From an uncultured Pelagibacteraceae bacterium (GTDB lineage Bacteria; Pseudomonadota; Alphaproteobacteria; Pelagibacterales; Pelagibacteraceae), in the NCBI GenBank assembly GCA_902586125.1, contig CACIGI010000001.1, positions 90,396 to 154,395 of the forward strand: a DNA stretch of 64,000 nucleotides, given 5' to 3'. Below, piece by piece: positions 47,199 to 57,687 of the stretch. The stretch's first letter is position 1; each line of letters begins with the position of its first letter. Position numbers and translations under genes: made by a program. Under the pieces are notes generated by a model. That model was not told the origin of the DNA. It ran no database searches and saw only the letters and a program-made list of their open reading frames with translations.

Positions 47199-47971
47199 TT
47201 ATTTAAAAATTCTAAAATCTTTTCTCTCATTTCAAATGCTTTTTCAATCATTATCATATGACCACAACCTTTAATTACATGAGTAGATGAGTTTTTTACT
47301 AAATTTGAAAATTTTTTTCCTGCCTCTAAATTGATCATTTTGTCTAACTCTCCAAAAATAAGTAATGCAGGAAGATCTAAAACTTTTGTTGCCTCTAATC
47401 CATTTGAATAATTATTACACGCATTTAAATCAACTGCTAAAACTTCACTGATATCTCTCGGAGACTGAATTATTTTTTCTAATGGATTTCCACCAATAAA
47501 TTTTTTTGAACCCTCATAACCCCATTTCATCATTAATTTTACTGCATCAGAGTCACCATTTTGTGCGAGTTCAATTAAATCAGGATTAACTGGCATTTTA
47601 TTTGAGCCTCCAACAAAAACTAGTTTTTTTAATCTGGTTTTATATTTAAAAGTATATTCAAGTATTTCTAAACATCCTTGAGAATGTCCAACTAAAATCA
47701 AATCTTTTAATTGCAATTTTTTAAATACACTTTCTAGCCAGTCAGCAATTTTTTCTATGGTATCTAAACATGGTCCATCTGAATTTCCATGACCAGGGAG
47801 ATCAATGGACAATACATTGAAATTCTTATTTGAAAAAAATTGTTCAGTTAATGACCAAACTATGTGTGAAAGGCCACTTCCATGAAGAAGTACTATTGTT
47901 TGTTTTTTTGGATCTATGCCTTGGCCTGCATCAGATGCATGAATAGTTTTATTTTCTATTTCAAATATCAA
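47195..47971 (-). CDS. Alpha/beta hydrolase inside the dmd cluster, function unknown
   Basis: 258 residues, classic alpha/beta hydrolase. Oxyanion region [12 protein letters not shown], nucleophile S97 in VGHSQGC, acid about D210 in FGELDKM, and H238 in GCGHMI. No signal peptide, so cytoplasmic. It is translationally coupled to dmdA (ATGA) and lies 8 bases after dmdB. Substrate cannot be read from sequence; a thioesterase, or an enzyme acting on methylthio-acyl-CoA or its products, is a position-based guess. The start is a TTG at 47971; no upstream in-frame ATG fits. Confidence 0.85.
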   Translation of the reverse strand: MIFEIENKTIHASDAGQGIDPKKQTIVLLHGSGLSHIVWSLTEQFFSNKNFNVLSIDLPGHGNSDGPCLDTIEKIADWLESVFKKLQLKDLILVGHSQGCLEILEYTFKYKTRLKKLVFVGGSNKMPVNPDLIELAQNGDSDAVKLMMKWGYEGSKKFIGGNPLEKIIQSPRDISEVLAVDLNACNNYSNGLEATKVLDLPALLIFGELDKMINLEAGKKFSNLVKNSSTHVIKGCGHMIMIEKAFEMREKILEFLNK

Positions 47972-47979
47972 TCAATTAC

Positions 47980-49596
47980 CTAAAATTTTTTTCTCAATTC
48001 AAATTTTTGAATTTTTCCTGTTGATGTTTTAGGTAGTTCACAAAAAACAACTTGTTTTGGCACCTTGAAACCTGCAAGTGTTTCTTTACAAAAACCAATT
48101 AATTCTTTCTCGGTTGTGGGTTTATCCTTTACCATCTCAATAAATGCACAAGGGACCTCTCCCCATTTTTCATCTGGTTTTGCTACAACAGCTGCAATAG
48201 ATACTGAAGGATGTTTTGCAAGAGTATTTTCTATTTCTATTGAGGATATATTTTCACCTCCAGAAATTATTATATCTTTAGACCTATCCTGAATTTTTAC
48301 ATATCCATCTGGATACATGACAGCTAAGTCACCAGAATGAAACCAACCACCAGCCATTGCTTTATTTGTAGCATCCTTATCCTTAAAATAACCTTTCATA
48401 ACTACATTTCCTTTAATCATAATTTCACCGATCGTCTTTCCATCTTTTGGAACTTCAATCATTGTTTCTGGATCCATTACAGCAACTCCTTCCGTGTTAG
48501 GATATCTAACTCCTTGTCTTGCTTTAATTTCGTTCTGCTTTTCCTCATCGAAGTCATTCCAAGCATCGTTCCACGCACATTGAGTCACGTGTCCATAAGT
48601 TTCGGTTAATCCATAAACATGCATAACCTCAAAACCAAGCTCTTTCATTTTTTTGAAAATTATACTAGGCGGTGGGGCTCCTGCTGTAAGTACATATACT
48701 TTTTGCTTTAATTTTTTTCTATCAGACTCTTGTGCACCAGTTATCATATTAAGTACAATCGGCGCTCCACCAAAGTGAGTAACATTATGTTTGTCTATTA
48801 ATTCAAATATTTTTTTTACATCTATATTTCTTAAACAAATTGTTCTTCCATTTAACATAGGTATAGTCCAAGGATAACCCCATCCATTGCAATGGAACAT
48901 TGGCACAATAGTTAAAAAATTAAGTCTGCTTGGCATATTCCAGGCAACTGCGCTGCCCGTGGACATTAAATATGATCCCCGATGATGGTAAACAACGCCT
49001 TTAGGGTTTCCAGTTGTTCCAGATGTATAGCTTAAAGATATTGCTTGCCACTCATCCTCTGGCATTTTCCAATCAAAATTTTCATCACCGGTGTTTAAAA
49101 AACTTTCGTATTCTAGATCACCAATTTTTTCACACTTTGATTGGTCTGCGAATTTATCAGCTATATCAATAATTGTAATTTCATTTTTTAAAGTGCTTAA
49201 CGCTTTTTTAACTTCTATGTGTAATTGTCTATCAACAACAAGAACTTTAGCATCACTATGTTCTAAAATATAAGCAATAGTTTTAGCATCTAATCTTATA
49301 TTTATTGTATTTAACACTGCACCAGACATGGGAACAGAGTAATGTCCCTCAAAAATTTCTGGAGTGTTAAAAGCTAAAAATGAGACTGTGTCACCTTTTT
49401 TGACTCCAATTTTATTGAGAGCACTTGCAAATTTAATAGTACGTTTGTAAACTTGAGCCCAGGTATATTTACGATCTTCATAGATAACTGCCTCATATTC
49501 AGGATAAATCTCTTTTGCTCTCATTAAAAAAGTTAAAGGAGTTAAAGGGACAAAATTTGCACTATTCTTGTCTAAATTAGTATCGTAATGACTCAT
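47980..49596 (-). CDS. dmdB: Acyl-CoA ligase, probable 3-methylmercaptopropionate-CoA ligase (DmdB)
   Basis: 538 residues of the AMP-forming ligase family: P-loop-like YTSGTTGNPKG (190-200), HVYGLTETYGH, GWFHSGDLAVMYPDGYVKIQDRSKDIIISGGENISS, and the catalytic lysine K528 in KTSTGKIQKFELRKKF. The WNMPSRLNFLTIVPMFHCNGW stretch places it with medium-chain and DmdB-type ligases. Position between dmdC and dmdA supports activation of 3-methylmercaptopropionate. It begins one base before the dmdC stop codon ends and may accept other short acyl substrates. Confidence 0.85.
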   Translation of the reverse strand: MSHYDTNLDKNSANFVPLTPLTFLMRAKEIYPEYEAVIYEDRKYTWAQVYKRTIKFASALNKIGVKKGDTVSFLAFNTPEIFEGHYSVPMSGAVLNTINIRLDAKTIAYILEHSDAKVLVVDRQLHIEVKKALSTLKNEITIIDIADKFADQSKCEKIGDLEYESFLNTGDENFDWKMPEDEWQAISLSYTSGTTGNPKGVVYHHRGSYLMSTGSAVAWNMPSRLNFLTIVPMFHCNGWGYPWTIPMLNGRTICLRNIDVKKIFELIDKHNVTHFGGAPIVLNMITGAQESDRKKLKQKVYVLTAGAPPPSIIFKKMKELGFEVMHVYGLTETYGHVTQCAWNDAWNDFDEEKQNEIKARQGVRYPNTEGVAVMDPETMIEVPKDGKTIGEIMIKGNVVMKGYFKDKDATNKAMAGGWFHSGDLAVMYPDGYVKIQDRSKDIIISGGENISSIEIENTLAKHPSVSIAAVVAKPDEKWGEVPCAFIEMVKDKPTTEKELIGFCKETLAGFKVPKQVVFCELPKTSTGKIQKFELRKKF

Positions 49597-51363
49597 TTAA
49601 TTGAACTTAAAGTTCATGATATTCGAACTCCCAGAAATTGCAGATTTGTAATGTTGTTCAGCTCTAGGCAGCACTTTTTCAAAATAAAATTTAGCTGTAT
49701 TTATTTTATCATCATAAAATTTTTTATTTTCCTCGTAATCTTTGAAGCTTACATTAAGAATCTTTATCCAAGAAAAAGCTAATGAAACATAGCCAAGCGT
49801 CTTTAAATAATCATTTGCAGCAGCACTTGCATCATCTTTATTGTTTTGAGTACTTTGAATAGTCCAGTCACTAAATTTTTTAAGAATGTCCAAGTAGTGA
49901 TTAAATTCATTTATAAATGGTTTTATCTTTTCGTTACTAGAATGAGTTTCAGATTTTATTAAATCTAAAAATTTATTTATTATATTTCCATTTTTATTTG
50001 ATAATTTTCTAAAAACTAAATCAGCAGCTTGCACAGAATTTGTCCCCTCATAAATCGGTGTAATTCGATTATCTCTATATAATTGCTCAATTCCTTGGTC
50101 TTTTGTATAACCATATCCACCAAATATTTGCATTGCATCACTTGTAATTTCCATTCCTAAATCTGAAAATAGAGATTTTACAACCGGCGTCATTAATGAA
50201 ACCATATCTGAGGCATCTTGTTTAATTTTTTCATCATCATGGTTTAAGCTAACCTCAGTTTGTTGAGATAACCAAAAACATAATGCTCTTTCACCCTCAA
50301 TTATCGATTTCATGTTTAATAAAGTTTTTTTTATATCTGCATGTTCTATAATTGAGTCAGCATTTCCATTTTGTGATTTATTATTATTACTTTTTCCCTG
50401 TTTTCTATCTTTGGCGTAACTTAATGAATTTTGATAAGCTATTTCGGAAATTCCAAGCCCCTGAATTCCAACTACTATTCTCTCTAAATTCATCATTGTA
50501 AACATTTGACTTAATCCTTTATTTTTAGGACCAATCATTATTCCAGTTGCATCATCAAAATTTAAAACACAAGTCGCTGATCCTTTAATTCCCATTTTTG
50601 TTTCTATTGATCCTGTGGATATACCATTTCTTGGACCGATAGCCCCATTATCTTTTACAATAAACTTTGGAACTAAAAATAAACTTATACCTTTTGTCCC
50701 TTTGGGTGAGTCTGTAGCTCTCGCAATTACTAAATGAATAATATTTTCTGTTAAATCATGATCTCCAGATGTGATAAAAATTTTTTGACCTGTAATCTTA
50801 TATGTTCCATCAGATTGTTCTACTGCTTTTGTTTTAAGCAAACCTAAATCCGTTCCACAAACTGGCTCAGTTAAGCACATAGTACCACTCCATTTACCCT
50901 CAACCATTTTTGGAAGATATTTATTTTTAATTTCATCTGTTGCATGATGATGAATACAATTATAAGCTCCTAGTGTTAGCTCACTATAAAGTTTAAAGGC
51001 TAAGCTAGCTGAAGATATCATTTCATCAAAAAATGCACTCACTGTTCTTGGCATACCTTGCCCACCGTATTTTGGATCACAAGATAAAGAAGTCCAACCA
51101 TCTGATATATATTTTTTATAAGCCTCTTTGTAACCTGGTGGAGTTCTAACAACCCCATTTTCTAGAGTGGCCGGAGTCTCATCTCCTGCCTGTGCAAGTG
51201 GTAAAATTATATTTTGATTGATCTTTGCAGCTTCGTCTAAAATATCTTTTACAAGCTCTGGGTTAACTTCTTTATATTTCTCTAACTCATTATAATTTTT
51301 GTTGTCCCTTAGTTTCTCGAAGAGAAACATCATATCTTCAACAGGTGCAGTATAAGTTGGCAT
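49597..51363 (-). CDS. dmdC: Acyl-CoA dehydrogenase, probable 3-methylmercaptopropionyl-CoA dehydrogenase (DmdC)
   Basis: 588 residues, the long acyl-CoA dehydrogenase type to which DmdC belongs (ordinary members are about 380). MCLTEPVCGTDLGLLKTKA, ITGQKIFITSGDHDL, GSATCVLNFDDATG, QIFGGYGYTKDQGIEQLYRD and the catalytic glutamate in IYEGTNSVQAADL are present. It would oxidise the CoA ester made by DmdB to methylthioacryloyl-CoA using FAD. A 26-base spacer separates it from leuB. The next step (DmdD or AcuH hydratase) has no gene here. Confidence 0.86.
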   Translation of the reverse strand: MPTYTAPVEDMMFLFEKLRDNKNYNELEKYKEVNPELVKDILDEAAKINQNIILPLAQAGDETPATLENGVVRTPPGYKEAYKKYISDGWTSLSCDPKYGGQGMPRTVSAFFDEMISSASLAFKLYSELTLGAYNCIHHHATDEIKNKYLPKMVEGKWSGTMCLTEPVCGTDLGLLKTKAVEQSDGTYKITGQKIFITSGDHDLTENIIHLVIARATDSPKGTKGISLFLVPKFIVKDNGAIGPRNGISTGSIETKMGIKGSATCVLNFDDATGIMIGPKNKGLSQMFTMMNLERIVVGIQGLGISEIAYQNSLSYAKDRKQGKSNNNKSQNGNADSIIEHADIKKTLLNMKSIIEGERALCFWLSQQTEVSLNHDDEKIKQDASDMVSLMTPVVKSLFSDLGMEITSDAMQIFGGYGYTKDQGIEQLYRDNRITPIYEGTNSVQAADLVFRKLSNKNGNIINKFLDLIKSETHSSNEKIKPFINEFNHYLDILKKFSDWTIQSTQNNKDDASAAANDYLKTLGYVSLAFSWIKILNVSFKDYEENKKFYDDKINTAKFYFEKVLPRAEQHYKSAISGSSNIMNFKFN

Positions 51364-51389
51364 AGTTTGATTTTAAAATAATTAATTAA

Positions 51390-52496
51390 TTATTGCAATT
51401 TTGAAATGATCGCATCACCCATTTGTGATGTAGTCACCTCTTTTGAACCTTTTGATAAAATGTCTTTAGTTCTTAAACCATCATTTAATACGTCCTGCAC
51501 AGCTTTTTCTAGAGCTTCTGCCTCTTTATCTAAATCTAATGAGTACCTCAAAGCCATAGCAAAACTTAAAATTGTAGCTATTGGATTAGCAATACTTTTA
51601 CCAGCTATATCTGGAGCCGAACCATGAATAGGTTCATACATAGCCCTCATCTCCCCATCTTTATTTTTTGCACCTAAAGATGCAGAAGGTAAAAGACCTA
51701 ATGATCCAGTTAACATTGAGGCTTGGTCAGATAACATATCTCCAAACAAATTATCTGTTACAATTACATCAAATTGTTTTGGATTTCTCAACAACTGCAT
51801 TGCACAATTGTCTGCAAGCATATGACTTAATTCAACGTCTTTAAATTCTTTATCATGTAATGTCTGAACCTCTTCTTTCCAAAGTTGGCCTGCTTCCATG
51901 ACATTTGATTTTTCACAAGAAGTTACTTTATTTGATCTTTTTTTTGCTAAATCAAAGGCAACTCTAGCAACTCTTATAATCTCATTGCTTGTGTAAGTGT
52001 GGGTATTAATCCCTTTTCTTTCGCCATTTTCTATTGGTTTAATTCCTCTAGGCTCTCCAAAATATATACCTCCAGTTAACTCTCTTACAATCATAATATC
52101 TAAACCTGAGACAATTTCAGGTTTTAATGTTGAGGCATCAACTAATTGTTTAAAACATATCGCTGGTCTCAAATTAGCAAATAGTTTTAATTCTTTTCTT
52201 AGTTTTAAAAGTGCTCTCTCAGGTTTTTTGGAAAACTCAACATTATCCCACTTTGGTCCTCCTACAGCGCCTAACATAACAACTGCACTTTCTAATGCTT
52301 TATAAAAAACCTCATCTGTAATCGGTGTACCATGCTTATCATAAGAGCATCCTCCCGCTAAATCTTCATCTAACTCAAAATCTAAAGACTTTTTATCATT
52401 GAACCAGCTGATAATTTTTTTTACTTCACCAATAACTTCGGGACCAATACCATCTCCGGGAAGTAATAGTATCTTTCTCTTTTTTACCTTAATCAC
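51390..52496 (-). CDS. leuB: 3-isopropylmalate dehydrogenase
   Basis: 368 residues. [27 protein letters not shown], the substrate arginine motifs [11 protein letters not shown] and LRPAICF, REELTGG-like [37 protein letters not shown], and [18 protein letters not shown] are full LeuB signatures. It catalyses the third step of leucine synthesis with NAD. Its start overlaps the leuD stop by eight bases. Confidence 0.97.
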   Translation of the reverse strand: MIKVKKRKILLLPGDGIGPEVIGEVKKIISWFNDKKSLDFELDEDLAGGCSYDKHGTPITDEVFYKALESAVVMLGAVGGPKWDNVEFSKKPERALLKLRKELKLFANLRPAICFKQLVDASTLKPEIVSGLDIMIVRELTGGIYFGEPRGIKPIENGERKGINTHTYTSNEIIRVARVAFDLAKKRSNKVTSCEKSNVMEAGQLWKEEVQTLHDKEFKDVELSHMLADNCAMQLLRNPKQFDVIVTDNLFGDMLSDQASMLTGSLGLLPSASLGAKNKDGEMRAMYEPIHGSAPDIAGKSIANPIATILSFAMALRYSLDLDKEAEALEKAVQDVLNDGLRTKDILSKGSKEVTTSQMGDAIISKLQ

Positions 52497-53094
52497 TTAT
52501 AATCCATGGCTTAGAGCTTTTTAATTTTTGCTCAAAACTTTTTATCTTATCAGACTTTTTTAAAGATAGCGAAATATCATCTAAACCTTCGAGTAGACAT
52601 TTCTTTTTAAAGGAGTCTATTTTAAATTTAATTTCATTATTACCGTAAATTATTTTTTCTTCTTTAAGGTCTACTGAAATTTCCTCTTTTCTATTAGCAT
52701 ATTCAGACAGCTCTTTAATTTTTTCCTCATCAACAATAATTGGTAAAATTCCATTTTTAAAACAATTGTTATAAAAAATATCAGCAAAACTGGAGCTAAT
52801 TACACATGTAATACCAAAATCTAATAATGCCCAAGGAGCGTGTTCTCTTGAGGATCCACAACCAAAGTTTTTTCCTGCTATCAATATTTTTGAATTTGTA
52901 AATGGATCTTGATTTAATATAAAATCCCCTATTTTATTTCCATTATCATCATACCTCATTTCAAAAAACAAATTTTTTCCAAGCCCAGTTCTTTTAATGG
53001 TTTTTAAAAACTGCTTTGGGATAATCATATCAGTATCGATATTTACTATTGGTAAATATGCTGGAATACTTTTTAATGTAGAAAATTTTTGCAT
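52489..53094 (-). CDS. leuD: 3-isopropylmalate dehydratase small subunit
   Basis: 201 residues: [22 protein letters not shown] at the N-terminus, [22 protein letters not shown], and [13 protein letters not shown]. It forms the swivel domain of isopropylmalate isomerase with LeuC. It shares one base with the end of leuC. Confidence 0.97.
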   Translation of the reverse strand: MQKFSTLKSIPAYLPIVNIDTDMIIPKQFLKTIKRTGLGKNLFFEMRYDDNGNKIGDFILNQDPFTNSKILIAGKNFGCGSSREHAPWALLDFGITCVISSSFADIFYNNCFKNGILPIIVDEEKIKELSEYANRKEEISVDLKEEKIIYGNNEIKFKIDSFKKKCLLEGLDDISLSLKKSDKIKSFEQKLKSSKPWIISD

Positions 53095-54497
53095 TAATTT
53101 TGATACTTTCTTACATCATCCAAATTTCCAGAAATTGCTGCTGCAGCTGCCATTCCTGGGCTCACAAGGTGTGTTCTTCCACCTCTGCCTTGTCTTCCCT
53201 CAAAGTTTCTGTTTGATGTTGATGCACATCTTTGCTCTGGTTTTAATTTATCAGCATTCATTGCTAAACACATAGAACATCCTGGTTCTCTCCATTCAAA
53301 ACCAGACTCTTCAAATATTTTATGTAAACCTTCTTGCTCTGCTTGTTCTTTCACTAGACCAGATCCTGGAACAACCATTGCATGAACATGAGAGGCAATT
53401 TTTTTATCTTTTAAAATTTTTGCTGCTTCTCGTAAATCCTCAATTCTTCCATTTGTGCAACTTCCTATGAAAACCTTATCTATCTTAATATCTTTAGCGG
53501 CCATATCAGGTTTTAAACCCATATATTTTAAAGCTCTTTCAATAGAATTTTTTCTATCCTCATCCTTTTCGTTGTTTGGGTTTGGTACTTTATCCTCAAT
53601 AGTAATGACATCTTGAGGTGAAGTTCCCCAGGTAATCATCGGTGAAATTTCATTAGCTTGAAGACTTATTTCTTTATCAAAATTTGCACCATCATCAGAT
53701 TTTAAACTTCTCCAGTACGCTAAAGCTTTATCCCATTTTTCACCTTTGGGTGACATGGGTTTTCCCTCCAAATACTTGAAAATTTTTTCGTCTGGTGCAA
53801 TCAAACCTGCTCTTGCTCCACCCTCTATAGTCATGTTGCATATAGTCATTCTCTGCTCAACACTCAATGATCTGATCAAATCACCAGCATACTCAATAAC
53901 ACATCCTGTTCCACCTGCTGTCCCTATTTTTCCAATTATTTGTAAAATTACATCTTTTGACGTAACACCTAACGGAAGTTTTCCATTAACATTAATTCTG
54001 AAATTTTTTGCTTTTTTTTGCACTAAAGTTTGTGTTGCTAGTACGTGTTCAACCTCTGAAGTGCCTATACCAAATGCTAAAGCACCAAACGCTCCATGTG
54101 TAGCTGTATGACTATCTCCGCAAACTATAACTGTTCCAGGTTGAGTAAATCCTTGTTCAGGACCAATTATATGAACTATACCTTGACGCTTATCCTCCAT
54201 TCCAAAGAGTTGGATATCAAATTCCTTGCAATTTTTTTCTAATGTATCAACTTGAATCTTAGATTCTTTATCTGAAATACCATTGGTTCTATCAGTAGTT
54301 GGAACGTTGTGATCTGCAACGGCTAATGTAAGCTTTGGGTGTCTTACTTTTCTTTTAGAATTTCGTAAACCTTCAAATGCTTGTGGACTAGTCACTTCAT
54401 GAACGAGATGCCTATCAACAAATAATAAAGCTGTTCCATCATCTTGCTGATCAACTAAGTGTTCTTTCCAAATTTTGTCGTAAAGAGTATTAGGCAT
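53094..54497 (-). CDS. leuC: 3-isopropylmalate dehydratase large subunit
   Basis: 467 residues. The aconitase-type 4Fe-4S ligands are in [13 protein letters not shown] and [42 protein letters not shown] and [30 protein letters not shown] are characteristic. It isomerises 2- to 3-isopropylmalate with LeuD. leuA is not in the window. A gap of 11 bases separates it from rplS. Confidence 0.98.
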   Translation of the reverse strand: MPNTLYDKIWKEHLVDQQDDGTALLFVDRHLVHEVTSPQAFEGLRNSKRKVRHPKLTLAVADHNVPTTDRTNGISDKESKIQVDTLEKNCKEFDIQLFGMEDKRQGIVHIIGPEQGFTQPGTVIVCGDSHTATHGAFGALAFGIGTSEVEHVLATQTLVQKKAKNFRINVNGKLPLGVTSKDVILQIIGKIGTAGGTGCVIEYAGDLIRSLSVEQRMTICNMTIEGGARAGLIAPDEKIFKYLEGKPMSPKGEKWDKALAYWRSLKSDDGANFDKEISLQANEISPMITWGTSPQDVITIEDKVPNPNNEKDEDRKNSIERALKYMGLKPDMAAKDIKIDKVFIGSCTNGRIEDLREAAKILKDKKIASHVHAMVVPGSGLVKEQAEQEGLHKIFEESGFEWREPGCSMCLAMNADKLKPEQRCASTSNRNFEGRQGRGGRTHLVSPGMAAAAAISGNLDDVRKYQN

Positions 54498-54508
54498 TGA
54501 AAAAAAAA

Positions 54509-55087
54509 TTATTTTTTTTCTGGAGAAGTTTCAAGTTTTTCTTCAGTTTTAGGTTTTGTTTCAACTTTGGCTGTTTCTACTTTTTTTGGCTCTTCCTTAG
54601 GAGTTTTTTCTTTCTTAGCCTCTGCCTTAGTTACATCTTCTTTATTATCAGATGCATCTGTTGAAACAGGAGCTAAATTTTCTTCAGTTACTGTTTCTGG
54701 TTTTACATCTATATCAATACCAATCTTCTTTCTTATTTTTTCGGCAATTCTAGCTGATTTACCAGTTCTATCTCTTAAGTAATATAGTTTAGCTCTTCTA
54801 ACTTTTCCTGAACGAATAACTTTAATTGAGTCAATTACTGTACCAAATAGTGGGAATGTTCTCTCAACACCTTCACCAAAAGAAATCTTTCTAACAGTAA
54901 AAGAAGAATTTAAATCTCTACTTTTTTTGGCAATACATACTCCTTCAAAATACTGAATTCTCTCTTTTTTTCCCTCTGTAATTCTTACACCAACTTTTAC
55001 AACATCACCTGGAAAGAATTCTGGAATCTTTTTTTCCGAAAGAATTTTTTTTACATTATGTTGATTTATTTCTTCAATCGTTTTCAT
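54509..55087 (-). CDS. rplS: 50S ribosomal protein L19 with long C-terminal tail
   Basis: 192 residues from ATG 55087 (a TTG at 55102 gives five more). The L19 core is residues 1-115: [55 protein letters not shown], and [15 protein letters not shown]. After that comes a tail of about 65 residues rich in Lys, Glu, Thr and Pro, roughly doubling the usual excess over E. coli L19 (115). The tail has no recognisable domain. It follows trmD in the standard order. Confidence 0.95.
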   Translation of the reverse strand: MKTIEEINQHNVKKILSEKKIPEFFPGDVVKVGVRITEGKKERIQYFEGVCIAKKSRDLNSSFTVRKISFGEGVERTFPLFGTVIDSIKVIRSGKVRRAKLYYLRDRTGKSARIAEKIRKKIGIDIDVKPETVTEENLAPVSTDASDNKEDVTKAEAKKEKTPKEEPKKVETAKVETKPKTEEKLETSPEKK

Positions 55088-55103
55088 TTCAATATTTATC
55101 AAG

Positions 55104-55790
55104 TTAATCCTTTTTATATTTTTGCCACAAATCTGGTCTTCGGACGCGTGTTATAGCCTCAGATTGAGATAAACGCCAGTCTTTAATTTTGGTATGATCC
55201 CCTGATAATAAGACATCTGGTACTGATTTTTCCTCCCAAATTTGGGGTTTTGTATATTGAGGATATTCTAAAAGACCATTTTCAAAAGTTTCCTCCGAAG
55301 ATGATTTATCATTACCTAAAACTCCAGGCAAAAGTCTTAACACACTATCAAGAACTACAAGAGCAGCTGTTTCCCCTCCAGAAAGCACATAATCTCCTAT
55401 ACTTATTTCCTCAATATTTCTTGTGGATAGTACTCTTTCATCAACACCTTCGAAATGTCCACAAATTAAACTGAATGATTTTTCTTTTGATAAATCTTGT
55501 GCAAGTCTTTGATCAAATTTTTTACCTTTTGGCGAAAGATAAAAAATTCTTTCCCCCTTCTGGATATTTTTATCAATTGATTTTGCTAGTATGTCTGCTT
55601 TTAACAGCATACCTGATCCACCACCATATGGAGTGTCATCAACAGTTTTGTGTTTATCTGTTGCTGCATCTCTTATGTTTACTACATTAAGATTCCATAT
55701 CTTTTTAGCCATTGCTTTTCCATATAATCCTTTGTTTAACGGACCAGGGAAAATTTCTGGATAAAGTGTTAACACTTGTGTCTTTAACAT
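55104..55790 (-). CDS. trmD: tRNA (guanine-N1-)-methyltransferase
   Basis: 228 residues of the SPOUT family. [13 protein letters not shown] at the N-terminus, [28 protein letters not shown], and the trefoil-knot region [32 protein letters not shown] bind SAM. It methylates G37 of tRNAs reading CUN, CCN and CGG, preventing frameshifts. Normally rimM lies between rpsP and trmD; here only 14 bases separate them. Confidence 0.97.
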   Translation of the reverse strand: MLKTQVLTLYPEIFPGPLNKGLYGKAMAKKIWNLNVVNIRDAATDKHKTVDDTPYGGGSGMLLKADILAKSIDKNIQKGERIFYLSPKGKKFDQRLAQDLSKEKSFSLICGHFEGVDERVLSTRNIEEISIGDYVLSGGETAALVVLDSVLRLLPGVLGNDKSSSEETFENGLLEYPQYTKPQIWEEKSVPDVLLSGDHTKIKDWRLSQSEAITRVRRPDLWQKYKKD

Positions 55791-55804
55791 AAGTAAACCT
55801 TAAA

Positions 55805-56302
55805 TTACTTTTTTTCCACTTTTGGAGCTTCCTCTTTTTTAGCTTGTGCTTTTGGAGCTTCCTCTTTTTTAGCTTCTGCTTTTGGAGCTTCCTCTTTTTT
55901 AGCTTCTACTTTTGGAGCTTCCTCTTTTTTTGCTCCATCTGTTGGTGCTGCGTCTGCTTTTGCTGCCTCTTCCTTTTTAGCATCATCAGACCCTTCTTTT
56001 TTTCTATCTTTTTTTGGAATAGCTTTTTGAGGATTATTACCATTAGCAGGCATTGGCATTAACTCATTTTCACCTAAGATTCTTGCTACTCTTGTAGTTG
56101 GTTGTGCACCTTGGCCTAACCAATATTTAATTCTTTCAGCCTCTAATCCTATTCTCTCTTTTTTTTCTTTAGGTAATAGAGGATTAAAAAAACCAACTTT
56201 TTCTATGAAACGTCCATCTCTTGCAAAACGACTATCAGCTACAACAACTTTGTAAACTGGTCTTTTCTTTGTTCCACCTCTTGATAATCTAAGTTTTAAC
56301 AT
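55805..56302 (-). CDS. rpsP: 30S ribosomal protein S16 with repetitive C-terminal tail
   Basis: 165 residues. The S16 core is 1-80: [42 protein letters not shown] and [17 protein letters not shown]. The rest is a low-complexity Lys/Glu/Ala/Pro tail ending in nearly four copies of a ten-residue unit ([14 protein letters not shown]), encoded by a 30-base tandem repeat. A strong Shine-Dalgarno (AGGAG) precedes the ATG. It is 13 bases after ffh and is followed by trmD with no rimM between. Confidence 0.96.
   Translation of the reverse strand: MLKLRLSRGGTKKRPVYKVVVADSRFARDGRFIEKVGFFNPLLPKEKKERIGLEAERIKYWLGQGAQPTTRVARILGENELMPMPANGNNPQKAIPKKDRKKEGSDDAKKEEAAKADAAPTDGAKKEEAPKVEAKKEEAPKAEAKKEEAPKAQAKKEEAPKVEKK
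55820..55930 (-). repeat. 30-base tandem repeat in the rpsP C-terminal tail
   Basis: Three full 30-base units (starting 55820, 55850 and 55880) and a fourth that breaks down after about 21 bases (starting 55910) are nearly identical; differences are confined to the last few bases of each unit. The unit encodes ten residues, KKEEAP plus a variable K(A/V)(E/Q)A. In-frame, so copy-number change would only lengthen or shorten the tail. Confidence 0.93.
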
Positions 56303-56315
56303 TTACTCTCCTTTT

Positions 56316-57674
56316 TTATTTTAATTGATTAAATAATTCTGGTGGTATTCCTTTGTCAGACATACCTTTCAGATTTCCTTTAGACATCTTTCTCATCATT
56401 TCAGACATCATTTTAAATTGTTTTAACAATTTATTGATAGTGGCTGGATCAGTTCCAGAACCATTAGCAATTCTTTTTTTTCTAGAACCATCAATTATTT
56501 TTGGGTTCTCTCTTTCTTTTTTTGTCATCGATAAAATTATAGCCTCGTTCTTAGTGATAACACTCTCATCAATACCAGCAGAATCCATTTGTGATTTAAC
56601 TTTAGAAATACCTGGCATAAAAGACATAATTCCCTCTATTCCACCCATTTTTTTCATCTGTCTTAGTTGAGTTAAATAATCTTGCATTGAAAATTGTCCC
56701 TTTTTTAAATTCTCTTCTGTCTTTTTAATATTTTCTTCACCTAAATCTTGTGCTGCTTTTTCAACTAGAGATACAATATCTCCCATTCCAAGAATTCGAT
56801 TAGCAATCCTATCAGGATGAAAGACCTCAAAATTTTCAATTTTTTCTCCTACCCCTAAAAACTTAATTGGAACCTCTGATACAAATTTCATACTTACCGC
56901 AGCCCCACCTCTGGCATCACCATCAGCTCTTGTTAAAATAATTCCTGATAAACCTACAGTATTTTTAAATTCTTTTGCAACTGATGCTGCTACTTGACCT
57001 GTTAAAGAATCTGCAACTAAAAAAGTTTCAGCGGGATTGATTATATTTTCAATCTGCTTTATTTCACTCATCATTTGAAGATCTATTTGTGTTCTGCCAG
57101 CTGTATCAAATAAAATAATGTCGGCACCATTTAAATTTGCAGCACTTATTGCTCTCTGACAAATATCTGCTGGTTGTTGACCCTCTATAATTGGTAAAGT
57201 TAAGATATCATTTTGCTCACCTAAAGATTTCAATTGTTCTTGTGCAGCTGGTCTATAAATATCTAAGCTGACCATCATTACCTTCTTTTTCTTTGTATTT
57301 TCTAAATATCTTGCAAGTTTTGCAGTAGTGGTAGTTTTACCTGAACCTTGTAGACCAACTAACATCATTGGTACGGGAGGAACGGCGTTTAAATTTACAT
57401 CAATGTTATTTTCACCTAATAAATTAACTAATTCGTCATAAACGATTTTTACAACCATATCACCAGGAGATGTAGATCTGATAATTTCTTGCCCTAAAGC
57501 TTTAGGTTTAACTTTTTCAATAAAATCTTTTGCGACCTCAAGTGATACATCGGCCTGTAGTAAGGCTTGTCTAATAGCTCTAAGGCCTTCATCTACTTGG
57601 CTCTCATCAAGCGAAGGGGCTTTTTTCAGAGAGGAAAAAACTTCCTCAAATTTATTTGTTAAATTTTCAAACAT
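56316..57674 (-). CDS. ffh: Signal recognition particle protein Ffh (SRP54)
   Basis: 452 residues from ATG 57674 (MFENLTNKFEEVFSSL); an in-frame extension to 57701 would run into the structured leader. The NG domain has GLQGSGKTTTTAKLARYL, DIYRPAA, DTAGRTQ, and TRADGDARGGAAVS; the methionine-rich M domain (about 330-452) binds SRP RNA and signal peptides. With FtsY, encoded divergently at 58660, it targets membrane proteins. A multi-helix RNA element immediately precedes its start codon. Confidence 0.97.
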   Translation of the reverse strand: MFENLTNKFEEVFSSLKKAPSLDESQVDEGLRAIRQALLQADVSLEVAKDFIEKVKPKALGQEIIRSTSPGDMVVKIVYDELVNLLGENNIDVNLNAVPPVPMMLVGLQGSGKTTTTAKLARYLENTKKKKVMMVSLDIYRPAAQEQLKSLGEQNDILTLPIIEGQQPADICQRAISAANLNGADIILFDTAGRTQIDLQMMSEIKQIENIINPAETFLVADSLTGQVAASVAKEFKNTVGLSGIILTRADGDARGGAAVSMKFVSEVPIKFLGVGEKIENFEVFHPDRIANRILGMGDIVSLVEKAAQDLGEENIKKTEENLKKGQFSMQDYLTQLRQMKKMGGIEGIMSFMPGISKVKSQMDSAGIDESVITKNEAIILSMTKKERENPKIIDGSRKKRIANGSGTDPATINKLLKQFKMMSEMMRKMSKGNLKGMSDKGIPPELFNQLK

Positions 57675-57687
57675 ATTTATTTCACAC

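Noticed and set aside
55764..55777. Perfect 14-base palindrome AAGTGTTAACACTT as an operator
   Set aside because: It falls within the first codons of trmD (TQVLTLYPE), where the amino acids are conserved, so coincidence is the simpler explanation.
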